This document shows positions 9,913-22,334 of a stretch of DNA of 64,000 nucleotides, piece after piece. Both the position numbers and the translations under genes were made by a program. Source of the DNA: Closterium sp. Naga37s-1 (Eukaryota > Streptophyta > Zygnematophyceae > Desmidiales > Closteriaceae); NCBI GenBank assembly GCA_947471745.1, contig CANJKZ010000431.1, forward strand, positions 806,001 through 870,000, read 5' to 3'. Each line of letters begins with the position of its first letter. Positions within the stretch are counted from its first letter, which is position 1. The notes under the pieces were generated by a model. The model did not search any database. It worked only from the letters and a program-made list of their open reading frames with translations, and was not told the DNA's origin.

Positions 9913-12900
9913 CGTAGGGACTTTTGTCGTGGGGAGGGCATTCTCCAGTCGTTCACGCTTCCGGACTCCCCTCAGCAAAATGGGATTGCTGAGCGCCGCA
10001 TTGGCTTAGTCATGGAGGTCGCTCGTACCTCCATGATCCATGCGGCTGCTCCCCATTTTCTGTGGCCGTTTGTGGTCCGGTGCGCTGCGCATCAGCTCAA
10101 CCTTTGGCCCCGTGTCTCCTTGCCGGAGACCTCGCCCACACTGCGTTTGACGGGGGGGGTTGGCGATGCGTCGGTGTTCCGGGTCTGGGGATCTCGTGCC
10201 TTTGTTCGCGATACGTCTGCGGACAAGCTCTCCCCCCGTGCTATCCCTTGCGTCTTCCTTCGCTTTGTCCCCGACGCGCCTGGCTGGCAGTTTTAGCACC
10301 CCACCTCGCGCCGTGTCTTCCCTTCTCAGGACGTCACGTTTGACGAGTCGGTTCCCTTTTACCGCCTCTTCCCCTACCGCTCTGCCCCTCCCCCGCCCCT
10401 GCCGCTCTTCCTAGCTCCCGGTCCCCCTCAGGTAGAACCCCTCCCGCCCCAGGGTCCTGCTCCCTCAGGTGTGTCTCAGGTAGACCCTCTCCCTGGTCCT
10501 GCACCTGTTCAGGTAGCTGTCGACTCAGGTGCTGCTCGAGGTGCTGCGTCTGGGGGTGCGGAGCCTGGGGGTGCGGAGTCTGAGGGTGCTGAGACTGGGG
10601 GTTGCTGAGCCTGGGGTTGTTGCGACTGGGGGTGCTGAGCCTGGGGGTGTTGCGACTGGGGGTTGTGAGCCTGGGGGTGCTGAGCCTGCGGGTGTTGAGC
10701 CTGGGGGTGCTGAGTCGGAGGGTGCGGAGTCTAGAGGTGCGGAGCCTCATGGTGCTGCTTCGTCTAGAGGTTCTGCTGGTGCTTCGTCGGACTGTCTCCG
10801 CAGCAGTTGCGTGAGTGGTTTGTTCGGCGTTCGCACCTTCGGAGTGGAGCTTCTGGAGCTGGAGGTGCTGGTGCTGCTGGAGCTGGAGGTCCTGGAGTTG
10901 CTGCTGGAGCTGGTGTTACTGGAGGTACTGCGACCACTGGTCCTGGAGGTGCTCGTACCCGGGGTACTGGAGCTGCCGGGACTGGTGGTGTTGAGGGTGC
11001 TGGAGCTGGAGTCCTTACGGAGTCTGGTACTACTGGTGCTGGTGGCGCTGGAGCAGGAGGAGCTGGAGTTGGTGGCCCTGGCGCATGAGGCGCTGGAGTT
11101 GGAGGCCCTGGTGTTGGAGGTGCTGGAGCTGGAGGAGCTGGAGCTGTTGACCCTGGTGGCACTGTGCGGCCGCGACCGTACTTCGTTCCTCTGCTCCAGC
11201 AGGTTCTTGGTACCCCGCCTTCTGCTGCTCTTACTCCTCCCCTCCTGTGTCCCCCGCCTGACCAATCGCAGCCGCCGTTACAGCCGGCCTCTCCACTGCC
11301 TACTCCTTCTCCTTACACTGAGCAGTCTGGCAGTCTTACAGAGCGTCATGAGTCTGCGTCTCGTCCTGTCTCGCCTGTTCGCACTGCTCGTCGTGTTCCT
11401 CGTTCGCGTCCTCCTTCTGTCCCTGGCACGCACGCTACGACCCTTCGTCCTTCCTCTGTTCCTCTCCGCGTTCCTCTGCCAGCTCCTCCTGAGTCCTCTC
11501 TTCCTGAGGTCCCTGACCCTGAGTCGGACCGTGCTTGTGCTGCCAGTCCCACTGTCTCTCGTCTCCTAGCTACTGCTGTCACTGACCCTTCTTTTGAGTG
11601 TGCTACTGCGTCTGCGCTCGTTGCTGAGCTGCTTGACTTTGCTGCTGCCTGTCGTCTAGACTATGCCACTGCTCTTGTTGCTGAGTCTGCGTCTGCCAGT
11701 CCTCCGTCCGTCGGGGGTGAGTGTGCTCTTGGTACGGACGTCCTTGAGGACAGGCAGGAGGAATTTGAGTGTCTTGCAGTTGCTGTACCTCGTTTCGCTT
11801 CCATGCTGCTTGCCCCTGAGGGAGACCCAAATGCTCTAAACATCCCGACCCCGCGCTCTTACACAGAGGCGATTACGGGTCCTTACTCCTCTCAGTGGCA
11901 GGCAGCCATGGATGCCGAGATGGCATCCTGGAAGTCCACAGGCACCTACGTCGATGAGGTTCCCCCACCTGGGGCGAACATAGTCGATGGCATGTGGATC
12001 TTCAAGGTGAAGCGGCCACCGGGTTCTCCGCCTGCCTTCAAGGCGCATTACGTTGCTAGAGGCTTCAGTCAGCGACAGGGAGTTGACTACTTCCAGACCT
12101 TCTCCCCCACCCCGAAGATGACTACTCTTCGGGTGTTGCTGCACGTCGCTGCTCAGCGTGACTACGAGTTGCACTCTCTGGACTTCAGCACAGCGTTCCT
12201 GCAGGGCAGCCTGCATGAGGAGATCTGGTTGCGCTGCCCACCTGGTTTCACTGAGTCTTTTCCTGCAGGTACTCAGTGGAGCCTTCGGCGGCCAGTCTAC
12301 GGTCTCCGCCAGGTGCCTCGCGAGTGGCACGACACACTGAGGACCACACTTGCGGCTCTTGGGTTTGCTCCTGCTACTGCTGACCCGTCGCTGTTTCTAC
12401 GCACTGACACCTCGTTGCCGCCGTTCTACGTCCTTGTCTACGTTCTGACACTGAGGCACTGACCCTTGTGAAGTCGGAGCTGCAGAAGAGACACACCTGC
12501 ACTGACTTGGGTAAACTGCGCAGCTATCTTGGCTTGCAGATCACCCGGGACAGAGCTCGGTGCACCATTACCCTGACGCAGTCACACATGGTGCACCAGG
12601 TCCTTCAGCGCTTCGGCTTCCAGTTCTCCTCGCCACAGCCCACTCCTCTGTCTACCAGCCACTCGCTCTCAGCTCCACCTTCGGACGAGTCCGTAGAGCC
12701 GAGTGGTCCGTACCCAGAGCTTGTGGGTTGCCTCAAGTACCTGATGACATGCACTCGACCCGACCTCGCGTACCCTCTCAGCCTCCTGGCTCGCTACGTG
12801 GCTCCCGACAGGCACCGAAAGGTGCACTGGGATGCTGCGAAGAGGGTATTGCGTTACTTGTGCAGTACGTTGGGCATGGGGCTCGTGCTTGGAGGACGGG

Positions 12901-13625
12901 GTCCAGTTGTCCTCACCGGTCACGCAGACGCCTCCTGGGTTGACGGCTCAGCTACGCAGCGGTCGTCACAGGGTTACACCTTCAGCCTTGGTTCCGGCTC
13001 TGTTTCTTGGTGGTCTACCCGCTCGTCTTTGGTTCTCAGCTCAAGTTGTGAGGCTGAGATCTACGTCGGGGCCATGGCTGCTCAGGAGCTACGCTGGCTC
13101 ACCTACCTGCTGACCGACCTGGGAGAGCAGCCTCATTCGCCTCCAATTCAGTACGTCGACAACAAGGCCATGATTGCCCTGTGTCAGGAGCACAGACTGG
13201 AGCACAGAACAAAGCACATTGCTCTGCGATACTTCCTTGCTCGAGAGTTGTAGCAGCGTGGCCAGCTTCGTCTTGCGTATGTGGCCACTCGGGCCAACAC
13301 TGCTGATGTCTTCACCAAGGCACTTCCGCCTGGAGATCATCAGCGCTTTGTTACTGTGTTAGGCCTTGTGCCTACTTTGCCTCACTTGCTTACTGCTTGA
13401 CTCTGTTGTACTGTGATCTATATATATACCTGCATGCTTGCACTTGCTAGGATATGATCACTGCATTGTTTGTTCTCTTTATATAACTCTGCATGTGAAC
13501 TGGCCTTGTGGCCCTCTGCTTGTGCTCGGACTGTGTGGTGACTTTGTGATCCACCCTGAGCTTGCTTTGCTTTTCTTGACTGGTCTTGTGACCACTTGTT
13601 CTCCCCCACTTTGCCTATGGGGGTG
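9913..13625 (+). pseudogene. Element A integrase C-terminus, RT and RNase H remnant
   Basis: The integrase frame resumes at about 9950 (SFTLPDSPQQNGIAERRIG), runs through MIHAAAPHFLWPF and stops at a TAG near 10294 where elements B and C read on. A long Gly-rich linker follows. RT is open from 11164 to 12462 (MRPRPYFVPLLQQ, RVT_2 from about 11890), but a deletion just after LVYV near 12442 removes the two catalytic aspartates of YVDD and shifts the frame. RNase H is open at 12468-13253 and ends at a TAG replacing a Gln codon. The element therefore cannot transpose by itself. Confidence 0.9.
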
Positions 13626-13757
13626 TGTCAGAACATTATAGCTTATACATTTGTGTAGGTTGTAGTGGGGTAGCCCATAAGGGGTACAATCCAATTAGGG
13701 TTAGTACTTGTACCCAATTGTTTGCTAGTTCATTCATTATCGTTCGTTTATTTCACA
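13626..13757 (+). repeat. 3' LTR of element A (132 bp)
   Basis: Preceded by a polypurine tract (CTATGGGGGTG), it starts TGTCAGAACATTATAG and ends TTTATTTCACA. It shares the core GTAGTGGGGTAG and GGGTTAGTACTTGTA with LTR pieces at 63875-64000, so that family recurs at the far end of the window. The 163 bp up to element C (13758-13920) hold nothing I recognise. Confidence 0.85.
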
Positions 13758-13925
13758 TTTGAATCTTGACAGAAGTGATAATTACAATGCGGTACAAGGG
13801 TTTATATAGGAATACAAGGGGAATACGAAAGGTCATAGCTAGCCATGTACTCTGAGGGGGTACATTCCCCTTAGGGCTAACCTACATTGGGAATGCCAAC
13901 CTTGCGGTCCGGTAACGATACGCGC

Positions 13926-14075
13926 TGTCAAAACATGTTTATATGTTGTTAGTTATGCTAGGCTACAGTGAGGTGCTCAAGATAGAGTACAACCCCAGTT
14001 AGGATTTACTACTTGTATCTCACTCTTGCATAGTTCATCCATTCCTGCACATTTCTCTCGTCATGGTTTCAGAGC
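13926..14075 (+). repeat. 5' LTR of element C plus primer-binding site
   Basis: The LTR runs from TGTCAAAACATG to TTTCTCTCGTCA (138 bp). TGGTTTCAGAGC follows directly, a one-base variant of the usual plant tRNA-Met primer site. The same variant occurs at 62796. Confidence 0.9.
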
Positions 14076-14538
14076 AAGTTAACGGTTAGTTTATTTTTTT
14101 TAGGGTCCACCAAATCGATCCGCTCGAACCTGTCCGGAGCGCACTTGTGCTGCCCTGCCCTGCCTGTACAGCGTCGCGCTGCCCTGCTGCCATGCGCGCC
14201 ACCTGCCCTAGCGAGCTGCCTGCCCTAGCGAGCTGCCTGCTGCACGCGCGCTTTCTGCCCGCGCGAGCTGCCTACCCGCGCGCGAGCTGCATGCCCGCGC
14301 ACGCACTGCCTGTCCGCGAGCGCTGCCTGCCCGCGCACGCCCCTACCCGCACGCGCTGTTGCTGCTGCGGAGCTGCTGCCAAACGCGCTGTTGCGCCTGA
14401 GATGCTGCTACCGCACGTGCTGCTGCGCTGTGCCTTGCCGAGCCGCGTTGCCCATCCCGAGCCGCACCGCCCTGTCGAGCCGCGCCGCCCAACCCGAGCC
14501 GCGCTGCCCTGCAGAGCGAAGCTAGGGATGGAGTTTCG

Positions 14539-14874
14539 TTGATAGAACATACGTCCGGATCCCTCCTCGCCCTAGCTGCTACAGCCGACCGCTTAGATCA
14601 GTCGAAGTGGCTCACGCGTGACGCTACTGCCCGCCTTGTTGTCCGCAACCACCTTCTGCTAGATGAGAGGGCACATTTTGGCCAGCAGGAGACAGCCAAA
14701 GACCTCTATGATGCAGTTGTTGCTCGTTACTCCTCCCCAGCTACTGCTGCCCTAGGCCGTCTCATGTTGCCGTATCTCTTTCCTGAGCTCGCAGATTTCC
14801 ACACTGTTTCTGATCTCATGACCTGCCTTCGCTCTAGTGAGACTCGCTATCGCGCCGCTCTCATGCCTGGGTGA
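14539..14874 (+). pseudogene. Element C gag fragment
   Basis: About 110 codons of copia gag (UBN2-like): LAATADRLDQSKWL, then LLLDERAHFGQQE and ARYSSPATAALGR, which align with the start of element A in this window. It breaks off after RYRAALMPG. An internal deletion then joins it, in another frame, to sequence just before the protease region, so the C-terminal half of gag with its knuckle is lost. The leader before it (14076-14530) is GC-rich and repetitive with no clear gene. Confidence 0.8.
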
Positions 14875-16187
14875 CCGAGTACGGTGATGAGCAGGAGGTC
14901 CCCAACTGGCTGGGGCTGATAGCGAAGAATGTGGATCTGTTTGCTCTTGACTTTGTTCAGATAAACAAGGCTATCTATGCTATGTATGTTGATCAAATTA
15001 GTGATGAGGGTGCTTGTTACTCGTGTGTGCCTTGCGCTGCTGGTGAAGGTGCAGCTGCTCTAGGTTGTAGTGAGTCTGCTGCCGCTACGGGTGTTAGTGA
15101 GTCTGTTGCTAGTAAGTCTGCATCTGGTCAATTCGTTGCGTCGTGCTCGTCTCGGGTACTCTCCCACCAGACTCTTCTCTGGCACAACCGACTCAGTCAC
15201 CCCTCTCTGCCGCGTCTACGCAACATGCACTCCCATCTCCTTCTCTCTGGCCCTCCTAGGTCCCTGCCCCCCCTCCCGCGCTTGCTTGCCCCACCGTGCC
15301 TTCCCTGCGTCGAGGGGCGGCAGCGCGCCACTCCTCACTCCTCCTCGTTTCCTCCGACCACTGCTCCTCTGCAGACACTCTACATGGACGTGTGGGGCCC
15401 CGCCCGCGTCAGTGGGACGGACCAAGAGCGCTACTTCTTGCTGGTCGTTAACGACTACACGCGCTACACCACGGTCTTCCCCTTGCGCAGCAAGGCGGAC
15501 GTCCGCGGTGTTTTGATCCCCTGGATCTGCACATCTCGTCACCAGCTGCGCGAGTGGTTTTGGCGGGACCTTCCAGTCTTGCGTCTGCACTCTGACAGGG
15601 GCGGTGAGTTCTCTTCTGGCCTCCTTGCGGAGTTCTGTCAAGACGAGGGCATCGTCCAGTCGTTCACGCTTCCGGCCTCTCCACAGAAAAAGGGGATTGC
15701 TGAGCGTCGCATTGGCTTGATCGTGGAGGTTGCTCGTACCTCCATGATCCATGCGGCTGCTCCCCATTTTCTGTGGCTGTTTGCGGTCCGATACGCCGTG
15801 CATCAGCTCAACCTCTGGCCCTGTGTCTTTTTGCCAGAGACCTCGCCCACACTCCGTTGGACGGGAGAGGTTGGCGATGCGTCGGCGTTTCGGGTCTGGG
15901 GCGCGCTCTCCCTTGTTCGCGATACCACCGCGAGCAAGCTCTCTCCTTGCACTCTCCGCTGCGCCTTCCTGGGATTCCCCACCGACGCCCCGCCATGGCA
16001 GTTTTACCACCCTGGCTCGCGTCGAGTCCTGTCTTTCCAGGACGTCACCTTTGACGAGTCTGTCTACTTCTACAGGCTCCACCCGCACACGTCCGACCCG
16101 GTCCCCCTGGCGCCTCTCTTCCTATTACAAGTTCCCCCACCAGTAGACCCCCTCCCCCCACAGGGTCCTGCTCCCTCACTCAGGTAA
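14871..16187 (+). pseudogene. Element C integrase (protease deleted)
   Basis: Open frame of 438 codons. It starts in the gag/protease spacer (VPNWLGLIAKNVDLFALDF). The DSGAS protease motif present in A and B is missing: the sequence goes from a Gly/Ala/Ser spacer straight to LLWHNRLSHPSLPRLRN. The integrase core is complete (YMDVWGPAR, VVNDYTRY with D to N in the second motif, HSDRGGEFSSG, GIAERRIGL). It stops in the linker at 16187. Confidence 0.85.
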
Positions 16188-17089
16188 ACCCACCCCCCTT
16201 GGTTGAGCCTTTGGTGGTCTCCTCTGACACCTCTGGCCCGGCTGAGGGGGGTGACCCCGCTGCTGACGACACGGCGGCCACTCGTCGCTCTCCACGCTTG
16301 GAGACCCCTCCTGGTTTTCCGCCTCGGCCGTCTTCGCCGCCAATGCAGCCTATAGCTGTGGACACTGGTGCTGCTGGGGGTGGTGACACTGGGGGTGAGC
16401 ACTCTGGAGGTGCTGGTCCTGAGGGTGCTGAGACTGGGGGTGAGGGTTCTGGGGGTGCTGACTCTGGGGGTGCTGTGAGTCCTAGTGGTGGTGGGGCCGT
16501 GGGTGCTCCTACTGCAGGTCCTGGCGTTGGACAGCAACAGCTGCCTAGTTAACTCGAGACGCCCTCACCGCAGCAGCTTCATGAGTGGGTTGTTCGGCGA
16601 GGCCGCTCTTGTGCTGGAGCTTGGAGTTTTATAGGTACCAGAGCTGCTGGTGCTAGAGGTCCTACTGGAGGTGCTGGGGGTGCTGGAGCTGCTGGTGCTG
16701 GAGGTGCTCGTACAAGAGGTGCTAGAGCTGCCAGAGCTGGTGGTGCTGCTGGTGCTGGAGGTCCTGGGGGTGCTGGAGCTGCTGGCACTGGATGTGCTAG
16801 TGCTGTTGGTGCTAGAGGTGCTAGAGGTGCTGCTGGTGCTGGAGGCGCTGGAGCTGGAGGTACTAGAGGTGCTGGATCTGCCGAAGCTGGTGGTGCTGCT
16901 CGTGCAGGAGGTGCTGGAGGTGCTACTGGAGGTACTGGAGCTGCTGGAGCTGCTGGTCTTAGAGGTGCTCGTACCAGAGGTACTGGAGCTGCCGGAGTTG
17001 GAGGTGCTGGTGCTGCTGGTGCTGGAGGTGCTGCTGGTGCTGGAGGCACTAGAGCTAGAGGTACTGGAGGTAGTGGAGCTTCTGACGGT

Positions 17090-19378
17090 ATGGGTACTGC
17101 GCCACGCCGACCGATTTTCTACCTGCAACCGCAGTCGTCCCTGCCACCGCCTGACTTGACTCTTCACCAAGTTCTTAGTCTCCCGTCTTCCACTGGCATT
17201 AATCCACCGCTCCTGTGTCTACCGTCTGCCCCGTCTCAGACACAGTTGCCGCCTGGCTCCCCTCTGCTTGCTCCTTCTCCCTACACTAAGCTGCCAGACT
17301 CCCTGAATGAGCGTCGTGAGCCTGAGTCTCGTGCCTCCACACCTGTTCATGCTCGTCGTGTTGCCCGTCCTCGTCCTCCTGCCGTGCCAGGCACTCATGT
17401 TATGGCACTTCGTCCTTCCTCTGTTCCACATCGTGTTGCTTTGCCGTCTCCTCCGGCGTCTTCTCTTCCTGACGTGCCTGACCCTAAGTCCTACCTTGCT
17501 CATGCTGCCAGGCCTACTGTCACTCGTCTCCTCGCCACTGACCCTTCCTTTGAGTCTACTGCTGCGTTTGCCCTAGTCACTAAGCTAGTTGACTTTGCTG
17601 CTAGGAGTCGTCTTGACTACGTCGCGAATCTTGTTACTGAGTCTGAGTCTGTCTGTCCTCCGTCCGTTGGGGGTGAGTCTGCCCTTGGCAGTGACGTCCT
17701 TGAGGACATGCAGTTTGAGCTTGAGTGGCTTGCGATCGCTTTACCTCGTTTCGCATCCATGCTGCTTTGCCCTGAGGGAGAACCGGATGCACTTGACATC
17801 CCTACCCCGCGTGCTTACGCTAAGGCAATCGCGGGTGAGTGCTCCTCTCAGTGGCAGACAGCCATGGACGCTGAGATGGCTTCCTGGAAGTCCACAGGCA
17901 CCTACGTCGACAAGGTTCCTCCTATTTGGGCGAACATACTTGATGGCATGTGGATTTTCAGAGTGAAGCGGCCGCCGGGTTCTCCGCCTGCCTTCAAGGT
18001 GCGTTACGTTGCTCGAGGCTTCAGTCAGCAACAAGGGGTCGACTTCTTCCATAACTTCTCCCCCACCCCAAAGATGAGCACTCTTCGGGTGTTGCTTCAC
18101 GTTGTAGCACAGCGTGACTACGAGCTGCATTCCCTCAACTTCTCCACAACTTTCTTGCAGGGCAGCCTTCACGAGGAGATCTGGCTGCGCCGCCCACCTG
18201 GCTTCACTAGGTCGTTTCCTGCGGGTACCCAGTGGAGCTTCTGGCGGCCAGTCCATGGTCTCTGCCATGCGCCCCGCGAGTGGCACGACACACTGAGGAC
18301 AACACTTGCGGCTCTTGGGTTTGCTCCTTCCTCTGCTGACCCGTCGCTGTTTCTACGCACCGACACTTCTCTTCCCCCGTTCTACGTTATAATGCACGTC
18401 GACGACTTGGTTTTTGCTACTGCTAACACTGAGACACTGGCCCTAGTGAAGGCGGAGTTGCTGAAGAGACACACCTGCACTGACTTGGGTGAGCTGCGGA
18501 GCTATCTTGGCTTGCAGATCACCCGGGACAGAGCACGGCGCACCATCACCCTGACTCAGTCACACATGGCGCACCAGGTCCTTCAGCGCTTCGGCTTCAC
18601 GTTGTCCTTGCCATAGCCCACTCCTCTGCCTACTGGCCACTCGCTCTCAGCTCCACCTTCGGACGAGTCCGTAGAGCCGATTGGTCTGTATCCAGAGCTT
18701 GTGGGTTGCCTCAAGTACCTGATGACGTGCACACAACCTGACCTCGCGTACCCTCTCAGCCTCCTGGCTCGCTACGTGGCTCCCGGTAGACACCGAAAGG
18801 TGCACTGGGATGTTGCGAAGAGGGTACTCCGTTAGTTGTGCAGTACGTTGGGCATGGGGCTTGTGCTAGGAGGACGGGACTCAGTGGTACTCACAAGTCA
18901 CTCAGACGCTTCCTGGGCCGACGACCAGGCGACTCAGCAGTCGTCACAGGGTTACACATTCAGTCTTGACTCTGGTTCTGTCTCGTGGAGGTCTACTCGT
19001 TCGTCTTCTTTGCTTGGTTCCAGCTATGAGACTGAGATCTACGCTGGGGCCATGGCTGCACAGGAGCTACACTGGCTGACCTACCTGCTGTCCGACTTAG
19101 GGGAACGGCCTCGTTCTCCTCCAGTTCTTTACGTCGACAACAAGGCCATGCTTGCCTTGTGTCACGAGCAGAGACTGGAGCACAGAACGAAGCACATTGC
19201 TCTTCGCTACTTTCTTACTCGAAAGCTGCAGCAACGTGGTCAGCTTCGCCTTTCCTTCGTGGCCTCTCGGGCCAACACTGCTGATGTCTTCACCAAGGCC
19301 CTCGGGTCTGGTGATCATCAACGTTTTTGCACTGCTCTTGGGCTTCTGCCCCCTCTGCCTCACCTTCTTGTCTCTTGA
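17090..19378 (+). pseudogene. Element C reverse transcriptase / RNase H with stops
   Basis: RT is readable from 17090, but a TAG at about 18614 and another at about 18834 interrupt it. The catalytic box reads MHVDD instead of VYVDD. RNase H continues to TGA at 19378 (YVDNKAMLALCHEQRLEHRT, ANTADVFTKAL). Several otherwise conserved residues differ from elements A and B, in line with its diverged LTRs. Confidence 0.85.
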
Positions 19379-19622
19379 TCTTGCACTTGTACACTGATGT
19401 CTATATTTGTACCTGTATGTTTACTCATGCTAGGTTGTTATCAGTGTACTGCCTTGCTAATATAACTCTGCATGTGAATTGGCCTTGTAGCCGCTTGCTT
19501 GTGCTCCGGATGCGTGGTGATCTTGAGATCCACCGTGGGCTTTGCATTGCTTTGTTCTCTTGCCTGACTTGTCTTGTGACCGTTTGTTGTGTTGGCTATC
19601 CCTCACTTTGCCTAGGGGGGTG

Positions 19623-19759
19623 TGTCAAAACATATTTATATGTTGTTAGTTCTTCTAGGCTACAGTGAGGTGCTCAGTATAGAGTACAACCCAGTTAGGG
19701 GTTACTACTCGTATCCCACCCTTGCATAGTTCATCCATTACTTCACAGTTCTCTCGACA
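19623..19759 (+). repeat. 3' LTR of element C (137 bp)
   Basis: It runs from TGTCAAAACATAT to CTCTCGACA and is followed by the second CGCGC copy. It differs from the 5' LTR at roughly one base in ten. Confidence 0.9.
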
Positions 19760-19764
19760 CGCGC

Positions 19765-20335
19765 CTCAGTAATTGTTTGAATGCATTTCCTGTGCTTGCA
19801 CTTCAAATTCATTCTGCTTTCAACCGTCTTCGATAAATGTTTGTGTCGCTCGGTCTTCGTCATCGCTGCAGTCATCTTCGCGTTAACGATTCGTTACGTT
19901 AGGAATGTTTTTCAACAATTCCATATCGTAACATGATGGACCGAAATCAACATCTTCCCTGAGCCATTGTTCATGCAATGTAGGCCAACAGTGACGCCCA
20001 ACATGATTTCAGTTATGTTGACATCTCCGATGCAGGTTGACAGTGAGTCCGGGCACCACCCAAAAGCACAGCATGGTATATGCATGCATCTTACATAGGA
20101 AATGTGCACCTCAAATAGGGGGTGTAGTGGATGCTGGCAAACCACCTGTTCTACCCCTGAGGTGCATTGAACCTAGACTTATTGATGCAGGCATGTTTTG
20201 AGAATTCTCAAAAACCAGCTACTGTATGATGCATTGAACCTAGACTTGTTTCAAGTACAGTATATTACATCAGGTGCCCGCATCCGATCTGACTAAGCGC
20301 GCGATCCGCATACGGGATGCGGGTTGGTGTCCGTG
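19765..20335. other. Intergenic, no gene seen
   Basis: About 570 bp between element C and the last exon of the Atos-like gene. A phrase TGCATTGAACCTAGACTT occurs twice (about 20165 and 20233). Between these copies lies a short palindrome (20196-20213), annotated separately. No open frame of note. The 3' untranslated region of the minus-strand Atos-like gene should lie here. Confidence 0.6.
20196..20213. repeat. Palindrome, AATT-core member of the TTTTGAG family
   Basis: TTTTGAGAATTCTCAAAA is a perfect 18-bp palindrome followed by ACCAGCT. The same palindrome with the same right flank occurs at 54353-54380 inside the kinesin gene, 34 kb away. Confidence 0.8.
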
Positions 20336-22290
20336 TCAGCAGCAGGGGAAGAAGCGTGGCTTTGAGGGAAGCTGGTACTCTGTAACGGGCTGGAGGAGGG
20401 ATTGGAGGAAAGGGAAAGGGTGTGGAAGAAACGTGGGGTGGATTGGGTTGGATGGAAGCTGGTACTCTGTAATGGCCTGGAGGAGGGATTGGAGGAAAGG
20501 GAAAGGGTGTGGAAGAAAGATACGCGGGCTGGTTGGATTGGATGGAAGCTGGTACCCTGTAATGGCCTGTAGGAGGGGTGGGAGGGAAGAGGGGCGTATG
20601 TTTGGGGAAGAAGCACGGAATGGATTGCACTAGCATGGCTAAAGAAATAATTATTTGACGGGAAGAGAAGTTCCTTGTGCAGAGGGGGCACACCTTTGTC
20701 ACATAGACCTCAGATGAAGCACAGTAAGCGAGGGCTCACCTTGAGGTTGTCGGAGGTTGGAGCAGAGAGAGGGAAGACCACCCACACCTCTCGACACAGG
20801 AACAGGCGACTCCTGCTCTCCCTACCACAGCCATCAACTGATTACTGGAGGCACCTCAGAAGGAGCACGGAAGGCCAGACAAGGCGAGCCACACTCACCT
20901 TGAGATTGTCCGAGGTAGGAGCAGAGAGAGGGAAGACCACTCGCACATCGCTATACAGGAACATGCGAGTCCTACATTCCCTACGGACCTCAATTGATTG
21001 CTGGAGGGACTTCAGACGAAGCCCACAACAAGGCAGACTCACCTTTAGGTTGTCCGAGGTAGGAGCAGAGAGAGGGAAGACCACGCGCACCTCCCCACAC
21101 AGGAACAGGCGAGTCCTGCGCTCCCTACCGCCCTCACGCCTGTGTCTACGAGACTCCTTCAAACTCTCCCCTTGCCCCTCCCCATGCCCCACTCTCCCAT
21201 CGACTCCATTATTCCTCTCCTGTCCTTCCCTTGCCTCCTTCCCGCCCCTACTCTCTGCACCAGCAGCACCAGCATCACCAGCATCACCAGTATCACCAGC
21301 ATCACCAGCACCACCAGCATCACCAGCATCACCAGCATCACCAGCACCACAACTGTTAGAAGCAGCATCACCAACGCCACCACCAACGCCACCACCAACA
21401 TCACCACCACTAGCAGCAGCAGCAGCAGCACTGCGTGTCTTGGGCAAGCACTGGAACTGCAGGTGAATCACTGCTCTCACAGCACTCACTGCACCCGACT
21501 GCAGCTCCTCTTGCTGCTCCTGTGCACCTGCTCTTCCAGGAGGAGGACTCGGAAGACTTGAGCAGCCTGAAGCTTCCTGGAAGGACGTGGCTGCGTGCTT
21601 GGGTGCAAGCAGCGTTCTCTGGCGAATGAAGGTCTGTCCAGATTGGGAGGAGGGGACACACGAGGAACAAATAGAGGGGAGCAACGGAGAGGGGTCGCCA
21701 AGGGGAAGGGGTGGGAGATGAGGAAGGGGGAAGAAGGGAATTGATGGAGGTTAGAAAGGGGCGAAGAAGGGCGATGAATGGAGGGGAAAAAGGGAGAAAG
21801 GGGAGATGGACTTAGCTTGGAGTTGGGCGTCATGTTGGAGAGATCGTAGTAGCAACTTCATACATAGAACTATCTCTCATCCCTCATCTTGGCGTTCGGC
21901 CGGCCGGCCGGCCGGCCGACCGACCGACCGACCGACCGACCGACCGACCGACCGACCGACCGACCGACCGACCGACCGACCGACCGACCGACCGACCGAC
22001 CGACCGACCGACCGACCGACCGACCGACCGACCGACCGACCGACCGACCGACCGACCGACCGACCGACCGACCGACCGACCGACCGACCGACCGACCGAC
22101 CGACCGACCGACCGACCGACCGACCGACCGACCGACCGGCCGACCGGCCGACCGGCCGACCGACCCGCCGACCGACCCGCCCACCCACCCACCCACCCAC
22201 CCTCCCGCCCGCCCGCCCTCCCTCCCGCCCGCCCTCCCTCCCGCCCGCCTGCCCTCCCGCCCGCCCGCCCGCCCGCCCGCCCGCCCGCCC

Positions 22291-22334
<44 letters not shown>

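Larger units (their letters stand above)
1..13757 (+). mobile_element. Copia element A (host of nested insertion), 5' end outside window
   Basis: A Ty1/copia LTR retrotransposon on the plus strand, cut off at its 5' end by the window edge and interrupted at 2034-9912 by element B. Order is gag (zinc-knuckle region), protease, integrase, reverse transcriptase, RNase H, which is the copia order. Its 3' LTR is 13626-13757. It is dead: integrase is split by element B, there is a stop at about 10296, the RT catalytic motif is deleted near 12442, and an RNase H stop lies at about 13253. The 3' untranslated part resembles those of elements B and C, so all three belong to related families. Confidence 0.9.
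13921..19764 (+). mobile_element. Copia element C, complete from LTR to LTR with target duplication
   Basis: The element is 13926-19759 (5,834 bp) with 5' LTR 13926-14063 and 3' LTR 19623-19759. It is flanked on both sides by CGCGC (13921-13925 and 19760-19764), the 5-bp target duplication expected of copia integrase. Primer site TGGTTTCAGAGC is at 14064-14075, and a polypurine tract (AGGGGGGTG) ends at 19622. The two LTRs differ at about 14 positions plus one indel by eye, so it is much older than element B. It lacks protease and the gag knuckle and has stops in RT. Confidence 0.93.
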
